Shown here: one piece after another, positions 1 to 4,166 of the stretch
Position numbering within the stretch: position 1 is the stretch's first letter
Layout: each line of letters begins with the position of its first letter
Assembly: GCA_017613855.1 (NCBI GenBank)
Contig: JAGACY010000481.1
Coordinates: 1 to 6,605, forward strand
Length of the DNA stretch: 6,605 nucleotides
Reading direction: 5' to 3'
Source: Pseudomonadota bacterium
GTDB taxonomy: Bacteria; Myxococcota; Bradymonadia; UBA4248
The notes under the pieces: generated by a model
The model's input: only the letters and a program-made list of their open reading frames with translations
The model's database searches: none
Told to the model about the DNA's origin: nothing
Translations under genes and position numbers: made by a program

Positions 1-638
1 CCCTTCACAATCTGCATCAGCTCTTTGGCCGTCGCATCCGGATGATCCATCACATAAATCAGACCATCACACACTTCGTTCAGATTGTGCGGCGGAATAT
101 TCGTCGCCATACCGACCGCAATACCATTCGATCCGTTCACCAGCAAAAGCGGAATCTTCGTCGCCAAAACCGTCGGCTCCATCTCGGCGCCATCGAAATT
201 CGGCACAAAATCCACCGTGTCTTTGTCCAGATCACAAAGCACATTCTCGCTGATCTTCGCCAGCTTCGCCTCGGTATATCGTTGCGCTGCCGCCGGGTCG
301 CCGTCGACCGATCCAAAATTGCCCTGTCCCTCGACCAGCGTGTAACGCATATTAAATGGTTGCGCCAAACGCACCAGCGCATCATACGCCGCCGAATCGC
401 CATGCGGATGATATTTACCAATCACGTCGCCGACAATACGCGCCGATTTCCTCGTCGTCTTGTCGCAACCGATCTTGCTCATCGCAAACAAAATACGGCG
501 ATGCACTGGCTTAAGCCCATCACGCACATCCGGCAGCGCGCGCCCCACTATGACGCTCATCGAGTACGCCAGATAACTCGTTTTGAGCTCCTCATCGATA
601 CTAACTTGCTCGACGTTTACTTTCTCTTCATCCGACAT
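1..638 (-). CDS. gyrA: DNA gyrase subunit A, N-terminal part (runs off left edge)
   Basis: This is the breakage-reunion subunit of the type IIA topoisomerase that introduces negative supercoils in the cytoplasm as a GyrA2GyrB2 complex. The 212 complete codons visible here begin [20 protein letters not shown] and cover the winged-helix (CAP-like) region and part of the tower. Seen directly: [16 protein letters not shown] at about 33-48, [18 protein letters not shown] at about 64-81, [11 protein letters not shown] at about 104-114, and AAAQRYTE with the catalytic tyrosine at residue 121. IPPHNL follows near 181. GNFGSVDGD and [12 protein letters not shown] favour GyrA over ParC. The quinolone-region residues equivalent to E. 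coli S83 and D87 are unchanged (S82, D86). The loop before KSAR is about two residues shorter than in E. coli. The start at 638 is fixed by TAAGGAGG at 647-654, eight bases upstream. The missing C-terminal part lies left of the window. A second GyrA-like paralogue is a less likely reading. Confidence 0.95.
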   Translation of the reverse strand, partial: MSDEEKVNVEQVSIDEELKTSYLAYSMSVIVGRALPDVRDGLKPVHRRILFAMSKIGCDKTTRKSARIVGDVIGKYHPHGDSAAYDALVRLAQPFNMRYTLVEGQGNFGSVDGDPAAAQRYTEAKLAKISENVLCDLDKDTVDFVPNFDGAEMEPTVLATKIPLLLVNGSNGIAVGMATNIPPHNLNEVCDGLIYVMDHPDATAKELMQIVK

Positions 639-646
639 GCAATGGG

Positions 647-654
647 CCTCCTTA
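647..654 (-). promoter_or_regulatory. Strong ribosome binding site of gyrA
   Basis: On the minus strand this reads TAAGGAGG, a near-perfect anti-16S match. It lies eight bases before the ATG at 638-636 and decides the gyrA start codon. No other in-frame start with comparable support lies upstream. Confidence 0.9.
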
Positions 655-659
655 GCCCC

Positions 660-712
660 AAAAAAGCCGACTGCTTATACCACATCCAACCACAAATGTC
701 GGCATTTTTTTT
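660..712 (-). promoter_or_regulatory. Candidate gyrA promoter within a GCCGAC/GTCGGC dyad
   Basis: Read on the minus strand, an A8 tract (705-712) precedes a -35-like CCGACA (702-697), a 17-base spacer and a -10-like TATAAG (679-674). This gives a short leader before the gyrA ribosome binding site. An inverted repeat brackets the promoter: GCCGAC at 703-698 overlaps the -35, and GTCGGC at 671-666 sits at the expected start site, followed by six Ts. The dyad could be an operator, or, because of the T run, a weak attenuator-like hairpin with a 26-base loop. The promoter assignment rests on hexamer matches (4/6 and 5/6) and correct spacing only. Confidence 0.45.
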
Positions 713-926
713 GCGTCTGGGGACGGCTATGCCGCCTGTCGGCGACATACGCACTCCCCACCGCGTCTATGCGCCTAACGCCGCATACGACGCGTCAGGC
801 TCGCTATTTCGCGTTGCACGCTCAATACGCTCGCCTGCCATTGGCGTGTCTCCCTCCACCTCCCCCTCACACGATTCCCCGGTGTTACGCTTCACTCCGG
901 GCCGTGACATTGCATGCCTTCAGCGT

Positions 927-941
927 GCGGATAGTATCCGC
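927..941. repeat. 15-bp dyad GCGGATA-G-TATCCGC
   Basis: The arms are perfect 7-bp inverted repeats around a single central base. The size and symmetry fit a dimeric-repressor operator better than an RNA hairpin, since a one-base loop must open. It lies about 80-100 bases upstream of the promoter-like repeat at 1022-1089. No regulator gene in the window is an obvious partner, so function is unknown. Confidence 0.5.
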
Positions 942-961
942 CACACCGTGGCGCACCGAAT

Positions 962-989
962 TATTCACTATTCACTATTCACTATTCAC
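962..989. repeat. Tandem heptamer (TATTCAC) x4
   Basis: Four exact, uninterrupted copies of TATTCAC fill 28 bases, just upstream of the repeated promoter/leader element. A 7-bp period in a non-coding region is a potential slipped-strand (copy-number-variable) tract. No unique spacers separate the units, so it is not a CRISPR array. Confidence 0.9.
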
Positions 990-1021
990 AACTCCGTTCA
1001 TCGCTCATCCCCTTCTCCCCT

Positions 1022-1089
1022 CTTAACCCCCTGCGCCCAATACGATACACTCGACATCATGATGCTTCACGGCATCGCGATTTCTTGAT
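1022..1089 (+). repeat. Promoter/leader repeat element, copy 1
   Basis: This stretch aligns without gaps to 2005-2072. The core 1036-1089 matches in 45 of 54 positions, and the 14 bases to its left match in 8. It contains the shared block CCCAAT-R-CGATACACTCG and a conserved TGATGCTTC-M-CGGCAT-Y-GCG-R-TTTC-Y-TGAT. Inside it, GATGC (1061-1065) can pair with GCATC (1072-1076) across a six-base loop. It ends 24 bases before the ATG at 1114 of the cysteine-rich gene. Confidence 0.8.
1023..1051 (+). promoter_or_regulatory. Candidate promoter in repeat copy 1
   Basis: A -35-like TTAACC (1023-1028), a 17-base spacer and a -10-like TACACT (1046-1051) are found at exactly the positions where repeat copy 2 has TTGAAC and TACACT. 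The hexamers are weak for sigma-70. Their conservation and spacing in two otherwise diverged copies are the real support. The predicted start near 1058 would give a leader of roughly 55 bases to the ATG at 1114. Confidence 0.4.
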
Positions 1090-1113
1090 TTCACCGACTC
1101 GCAGGAGCTTCCT

Positions 1114-1144
1114 ATGAAATGCAATCGTTTTAGAATCTTTCTTT
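1114..1144 (+). other. Disrupted 5' end (likely original start) of the cysteine-rich gene
   Basis: An ATG at 1114 has a good ribosome binding site, AGGAG at 1103-1107 with a six-base spacer. It encodes MKCNRFRIFLF, a basic and then hydrophobic start typical of a signal peptide. This frame continues as unrelated sequence and stops at 1192-1194. The cysteine-rich reading frame begins one frame over inside the T-rich run at 1136-1146 and has no ribosome binding site of its own. The simplest reading is a one-base indel or a small deletion in or near the T run that separated the secretion signal from the mature protein. A sequencing or assembly error in the homopolymer is also possible. Confidence 0.55.
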
Positions 1145-1501
1145 TTGCAGCTCAGCAAAGAGACATATTACAGTCAGATAACGTGCACGCCTGAAGATGA
1201 AGCTCCGGGGGAATGTTATGTGTGTAAGAATGGTAAATGGTCAAGTAATCGTCTCGATATTCTGAATGATGCCCTTGGCATTTGTGATTATGATTGGGAT
1301 ATCAAAATGTATAACTCTGACTGCTCCTATTATCCAAAGGGGGAGTTCTTTGTCTGCGTAGGTGGAACAGATTGGCATGGTGCGGAAGGTTCCGACATTC
1401 CGCCTGGAATGTGCAGCGATGTAGGCTCCAAGCGACGCATCGACGGCGTTTGCTACGTATGTGGCGAGGATAAGAAGTGGCAGACTGTTGACTGCGAGTA
1501 A
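1145..1501 (+). CDS. Small three-module cysteine-rich protein, probably exported
   Basis: The open frame gives 118 residues with ten cysteines (14, 24, 27, 47, 60, 71, 90, 103, 106, 117). I recognise no named family. Three related modules are visible: C14..GECYVC27..KW32, C60..GEFFVC71..W76 and C90..GVCYVC106..KW112. Each is a leading Cys, a Gly-x-[Cys/Phe]-[Tyr/Phe]-Val-Cys signature and a Trp five or six residues later. An even cysteine count and many Gly, Asp and aromatic residues suggest a disulfide-bonded extracytoplasmic domain. CxxC pairs also allow metal binding. The TTG at 1145 is only the first available start in this frame and lacks a ribosome binding site; the intended start is probably the ATG at 1114 in another frame. 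It is transcribed away from gyrA, and its stop is followed by a hairpin shared with the convergent DUF1703 remnant. Confidence 0.65.
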   Translation: MQLSKETYYSQITCTPEDEAPGECYVCKNGKWSSNRLDILNDALGICDYDWDIKMYNSDCSYYPKGEFFVCVGGTDWHGAEGSDIPPGMCSDVGSKRRIDGVCYVCGEDKKWQTVDCE

Positions 1502-1510
1502 ACGCCATAT

Positions 1511-1551
1511 CAAAAATCGCCCGGCGTATCGACGCAGCCGATAGACGGGCG
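1511..1551 (-). terminator. Intrinsic terminator between convergent genes
   Basis: CGCCCG (1518-1523) pairs with CGGGCG (1546-1551), and inside it TATCG (1527-1531) pairs with CGATA (1539-1543) around a seven-base loop. On the minus strand the stem is followed by ATTTTTG (T run 1516-1512). It therefore terminates best in the direction of the DUF1703 remnant. On the plus strand it lacks a T run but still sits 16 bases after the stop of the cysteine-rich gene. Confidence 0.65.
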
Positions 1552-1560
1552 CATCATAAT

Positions 1561-1905
1561 CTACACAACGCCTTCGATAATCTCCCGATCACCAACGTGG
1601 ACCGTGTGTACACCGATTTTCTTATTTTTGTTGAAACAAAAACTCATCATATAACCTTTGTTCAAATGATAATGATCGAGGTATTCCAATAGCTGTTTTT
1701 CACCGCGTTCGTTGTACGATTCCCCTCGCCAAATCTTCATCTCGATGATGTACTGATGGCCGAGGTAATCGATGATCATATCGGTGCGGAGCAGATCGCG
1801 TGTCTGTGCTTCGATATAATAGTTCCCGACGCCGTTGATGCTCGGTTTGACGTAAAACATAAAGTATTTGCGCCCCTCGCTCTCGTGGAACCTTTCATCC
1901 TTCAT
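1561..1905 (-). pseudogene. C-terminal remnant of a DUF1703-type (AAA-ATPase-like / PD-(D/E)XK nuclease) protein
   Basis: The 114 residues from the ATG at 1905 match, from memory, the end of the widespread family that joins an AAA-ATPase-like domain to a C-terminal PD-(D/E)XK nuclease domain (DUF1703, PF08011). Diagnostic stretches are SINGVGNYYIEAQTRD, RTDMIIDY, YIIEMKIWRG, YNERGEKQL and KGYMMSF. The candidate nuclease residues D42 and E55-x-K57 are retained. Full-length members usually run to about 500-600 residues, so the whole ATPase part is missing. The open frame continues upstream to 1977, but that extension encodes proline/arginine-rich residues from a GC-rich palindrome and is not family-like. 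No ribosome binding site precedes either start. I infer a truncated, probably non-functional gene whose 5' part was lost at about 1905. The 3' end and its terminator are intact. The physiological role of the full-length family is not established. Confidence 0.8.
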
Positions 1906-1932
1906 ACAGAAAAAGAATGCGACGGCCCTGAG

Positions 1933-1975
1933 GGGCGGCCCTGCGTGGCCGCCCACGGTTCTGCGTGGCCACCCC
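1933..1975. repeat. GC-rich REP-like palindrome with extra half-copy
   Basis: GGGCGGCC (1933-1940) and GGCCGCCC (1947-1954) form a perfect 8-bp stem around the loop CTGCGT. The loop plus right arm is then repeated almost exactly 20 bases on (CTGCGTGGCC-G-CCC at 1941-1954, CTGCGTGGCC-A-CCC at 1961-1974). This resembles the short extragenic palindromes that occur many times in some genomes. It abuts the breakpoint of the DUF1703 remnant and is GC-rich compared with its neighbours. Confidence 0.7.
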
Positions 1976-2004
1976 AAATCGAGTTATCCCGGCCCATCGT
2001 TACA

Positions 2005-2072
2005 CTTGAACCCCACATCCCAATGCGATACACTCGCCCCCGTGATGCTTCCCGGCATTGCGGTTTCCTGAT
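2005..2072 (+). repeat. Promoter/leader repeat element, copy 2
   Basis: This is the gap-free partner of 1022-1089. The core 2019-2072 keeps CGATACACTCG and TGATGCTTC-C-CGGCAT. The short stem is preserved in altered form: GATGC (2044-2048) can pair with GCATT (2055-2059) using a G-T wobble at the outer pair. It lies about 85 bases upstream of the envelope-protein gene, whereas copy 1 lies 24 bases from its gene, so sequence downstream of the element is not shared. Confidence 0.8.
2006..2034 (+). promoter_or_regulatory. Candidate promoter of the envelope-protein gene (repeat copy 2)
   Basis: TTGAAC (2006-2011), a 17-base spacer and TACACT (2029-2034) resemble a sigma-70 type promoter (4/6 and 4/6). 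Spacing is identical to copy 1. The predicted start near 2041 leaves a leader of about 115 bases before the ATG at 2156. That leader contains overlapping hairpin options at 2070-2109. Confidence 0.45.
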
Positions 2073-2109
2073 GCCTGCCGCCATAAGGGGTTGGTCGGCA
2101 TCTCCAACC
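2070..2109 (+). promoter_or_regulatory. Mutually exclusive hairpins in the leader of the envelope-protein gene
   Basis: GATGCC (2070-2075) can pair with GGCATC (2097-2102). GGTTGG (2089-2094) can instead pair with CCAACC (2104-2109), which places GGCATC inside its nine-base loop. The two stems share the interval and cannot both form simply, which is the arrangement of a structural switch. No known riboswitch class is recognised, and six-base stems can arise by chance. Confidence 0.25.
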
Positions 2110-2155
2110 GCAAGAATGCCAACATCTTAAACTTCTGACATATAAAGTTGTGAAT

Positions 2156-3499
2156 ATGAAGAAAGCCTGGATCATTCCCGCAATCATCGCTGTATTGATA
2201 TGTGTTCTTTTTGTCTTGTTGAATCGCGATAATCAACCATCGTCAGAAGTGACACCCATGACTGAAAAAACAGCGCTGTCAGATACACAGATTCAGGAGA
2301 ACAACGTATTCGGAGTATCGGGCAAGGTCATAGACGGCTTATCAAAAAAGCCACTCGCAGCAAAGATCAAGCTCAAAAAAGGCGACCAAATCATTGCATC
2401 AAAAGACTGCAATACTGCCGGCGAGTTCGCCTTTTTACTCGAAGACGGTAATTACGGGTTCCTGATTGAGCATCCGCATTATGTTTCAAAAGGAAAATAC
2501 GACGAGAATCGCTGGATAGAAATAGATGGCGAACCAGTTAAATTGAACGATACAGAACTTTGGCCGGAATCCATCGTGAAAGGGCGTGTGGTTCTGGATA
2601 ACCAGGGGATTGAAGCTGAGCTGCAGTTTATTTACCAAAAAGATAATTCTGGTGCCAAACATTATCTGTTCAATACGATTAAGACCGATAAAGATGGGTA
2701 TTTTACACTCTACAATGCTTATGGCGGCGTTCAGGATATTAGAATCACGTCAGACAATCTTTTGAGCCAGAAACTGTCAAACATAGCCCTCACCCCCGGT
2801 AAAACGATCGATCTGGGTGAGATCCCCATGAAATCGGGCTTAACAATTTTTGGCGTTGTAAAAGAGGATGGCACAGATAAAGGCATTTCCAAAGCCTCGG
2901 TGTTGTGCGTCGATTCAAACAGAGCAATTGTCGCAGAAACAGAAACAGCTAATGACGGGTCTTATACACTGCCGGTTATTGATCCGAATAATTATCGCAT
3001 ACTTGTTTCCGCGGACGGTTTCCATTCGAATAGCGCGTTTCTGGAAACACAGATCCAGAATCGCTATGAGCATAATGTTGCAATGACAAAACTTGCTGAA
3101 AATAAGCCGGCACAAGACGCAGCCATTCAACCACCTGAATATGCTGATAATAATAACGCCATGGAAAAACAAGATGACGAATCAGAAAATGAATTCATTG
3201 AAGCAGAAATGTTGGAATATAAAAATAAGATTAAAAATATTGTACTTAAAAATCTCGACCAGATTGAGGATTGTTATCATAATCTATTAGCCATTGAGGC
3301 AGCATCCGGACAAGTTGTCTTTAATTTTATGTCATCATCCAGTGGCGACATCTTTGATATTAAAATCAACAACACAGAAATCCAAAATGAAGAGTTTTTG
3401 GATTGCCTTACAGACGTTATTGCCAATTACCATTTTCCACAACGAACAGGGGATGGATTGGTAATGATCGAATACCCATTTGATTTCCAAAATCAATGA
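2156..3499 (+). CDS. Membrane-anchored protein with carboxypeptidase-regulatory-like domains and AgmX/PglI-type C-terminal domain
   Basis: The longest reading begins at a GTG (2150) and gives 449 residues. The ATG at 2156 is preferred because a weak TAAAG (2143-2147) is well spaced from it but only two bases from the GTG. In the 449-residue numbering, 6-24 is a hydrophobic helix without a lipobox, so an N-terminal anchor with the rest outside the cytoplasm. Three beta-sandwich (CarboxypepD_reg-like) units follow at about 54-130, 142-222 and 232-313, with signatures such as GKVIDG..PLAAKIKL, KTDKDGYFTLYNAYG and ETANDGSYTLPVIDPNNYRI. An acidic Asn/Glu/Asp-rich linker (318-355) leads to a tail at 356-447. 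There C375, C419, HFP and EYPFDF match the pattern of the AgmX/PglI C-terminal domain known mainly from Myxococcota. That family is linked to gliding/envelope proteins; the role here is unknown. Residual risks are the domain boundaries and the exact start. Confidence 0.8.
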   Translation: MKKAWIIPAIIAVLICVLFVLLNRDNQPSSEVTPMTEKTALSDTQIQENNVFGVSGKVIDGLSKKPLAAKIKLKKGDQIIASKDCNTAGEFAFLLEDGNYGFLIEHPHYVSKGKYDENRWIEIDGEPVKLNDTELWPESIVKGRVVLDNQGIEAELQFIYQKDNSGAKHYLFNTIKTDKDGYFTLYNAYGGVQDIRITSDNLLSQKLSNIALTPGKTIDLGEIPMKSGLTIFGVVKEDGTDKGISKASVLCVDSNRAIVAETETANDGSYTLPVIDPNNYRILVSADGFHSNSAFLETQIQNRYEHNVAMTKLAENKPAQDAAIQPPEYADNNNAMEKQDDESENEFIEAEMLEYKNKIKNIVLKNLDQIEDCYHNLLAIEAASGQVVFNFMSSSSGDIFDIKINNTEIQNEEFLDCLTDVIANYHFPQRTGDGLVMIEYPFDFQNQ

Positions 3500-3715
3500 G
3501 CTGCTGGTGGTTTTTTATATCGGCATTGGACCGACAAACATCGCCGTCTTCACGTATGTATTGGAATCGCAATCACCATTGGTAACCGGCGGTGATTTTG
3601 GCTTTGAAGCATCTGCGGTTTCTGCTTTAGTCGTTCTATTTTTTACTGGCATCATGGTGTATGTCATCCAAAGTCGGTTGCGAGCCGATTCGCCGAAAAA
3701 GCAGCAAATATTACC
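3500..3715 (+). pseudogene. Fragment of a membrane protein (frame 3), no start of its own
   Basis: Directly after the stop of the envelope-protein gene, one frame encodes a hydrophobic stretch (LLVVFYIGIGPTNIAVFTYV). Then come SPLVTGGDFGFEAS, a second hydrophobic helix SALVVLFFTGIMVYVI and a basic end (QSRLR). This looks like the last two helices of a multipass membrane protein. The only ATG in frame (3480) lies inside the upstream gene and has no support as a start. The GGDFG-then-helix ending loosely recalls the C-terminus of CPBP-type intramembrane proteases, but the match is too weak to name it. After about 3700 this frame becomes unconvincing and ends at 3788. Confidence 0.35.
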
Positions 3716-4059
3716 CATAAACTTGGCGATGATGCCAGGGCAGTTGAATGGTATCAACTGTTTATGCGCATTTAATAGAATTTCTTGACGAGGTAAAGGA
3801 TAGGCATCGAGATAATTCTTATAGATTTTCGTTTAATGAATATGATGAGAAAAGAGTATACAATATCTGGTATTTGCGTCAGATTCCTTATGCAGCGGCA
3901 GACAAATTCAAAGCGCTGAAGACAGATAAAACGTGGAATGAATATTTGAATGAAGCGCAGGAAATCGTTCGGCAAGATGCGCAGCTGCGAACGGCGTTTG
4001 GGTATGATCCGGCGCGTTCTGTGCAGCACTTTGCAGTTCCCCAGAACGCGGCTAAATAG
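3674..4059 (+). pseudogene. Frameshifted, 5'-truncated gene of unknown function
   Basis: Frame 2 at 3674-3775 reads SVASRFAEKAANITHKLGDD then ARAVEWYQLFMRI and stops. Frame 1 from 3748 reads VYAHLIEFLDEVKDRHRDNS and continues as a well-behaved, charged, mostly helical protein (WYLRQIPYAAADKFKAL, TWNEYLNEAQEIVRQDAQ) to the stop at 4057-4059. Joining them by one base near 3765-3770 gives a continuous helical protein, so I read a single gene broken by a frameshift. The ATG at 3748 (103 residues to the stop) directly follows an in-frame TGA and has no ribosome binding site. It could still be an expressed small protein. The helical, alanine/tyrosine-rich pattern hints at TPR-like repeats but no family is recognised. 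The true 5' end is missing. Confidence 0.45.
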
Positions 4060-4063
4060 AATC

Positions 4064-4078
4064 ATACGCCCGGCGTAT
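4064..4078. repeat. Palindrome ATACGCC-C-GGCGTAT after the decayed gene
   Basis: Perfect 7-bp arms flank one base, five bases after the stop at 4059. The 12-mer CGCCCGGCGTAT inside it (4067-4078) also occurs at 1518-1529, again just downstream of a plus-strand stop codon and between convergent genes. It may be part of a recurrent 3'-end element. Confidence 0.5.
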
Positions 4079-4105
4079 TGCCGAAAACGATGAATCATGA
4101 GAATT

Positions 4106-4130
4106 GGAGTCGGCTGCTTACACCGACTCC
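4106..4130. terminator. Hairpin between convergent genes, possible bidirectional terminator
   Basis: GGAGTCGG (4106-4113) and CCGACTCC (4123-4130) form a perfect 8-bp GC-rich stem with a nine-base loop. It sits 37 bases beyond the stop of the ankyrin gene and 46 beyond the stop of the plus-strand remnant. Neither side has a clear T run (AATTCTC on the minus strand), so termination is inferred from position and stem strength only. Confidence 0.45.
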
Positions 4131-4166
4131 ACCAAAGGTCTCTGCGGTTCGTCTTCTCAAATCCGA

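Larger units (their letters stand above)
639..1113. other. Long intergenic region between divergent gyrA and the cysteine-rich gene
   Basis: I see no credible coding sequence here. The long plus-strand open frame crossing it is arginine/histidine-rich, has no ribosome binding site and also runs antisense through gyrA. The stretch holds the gyrA promoter region at its left end, a small hairpin (TATGCG 768-773 with CGCATA 782-787), a perfect 7-bp dyad at 927-941, four tandem heptamers at 962-989, and a repeated promoter/leader element from 1022 on. The middle part (about 713-950) is GC-rich and low in recognisable content. It could be a decayed remnant, but nothing identifies what of. Confidence 0.6.

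Noticed and set aside
698..712. GTCGGC followed by a T run as a plus-strand intrinsic terminator
   Set aside because: No plus-strand gene ends upstream of it; the sequence is better explained as the upstream part of the gyrA promoter.
962..989. Possible CRISPR or iteron-like array
   Set aside because: The units are seven bases, directly adjacent with no spacers, and there is no replication or cas gene nearby.
42..1088. Long plus-strand open frame (348 codons) opposite gyrA and across the intergenic region
   Set aside because: It is antisense to a clear gyrA, Arg/His-rich, has no ribosome binding site and shows no domain. It is a by-product of gyrA codon use.
1906..1977. Upstream extension of the DUF1703 frame to a start at 1977
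   Set aside because: The extra 24 residues are translated from the GC-rich palindrome and do not resemble the family; no ribosome binding site is present.
1756..2130. Plus-strand open frame across the DUF1703 remnant and repeat copy 2
   Set aside because: It is antisense to recognisable coding sequence, crosses non-coding repeats and has no start signal.
2141..2146. TATAAA just before the envelope-protein start as its -10 box
   Set aside because: No acceptable -35 lies 16-18 bases upstream, and it would give an almost leaderless message; the promoter-like repeat at 2006-2034 is better supported.
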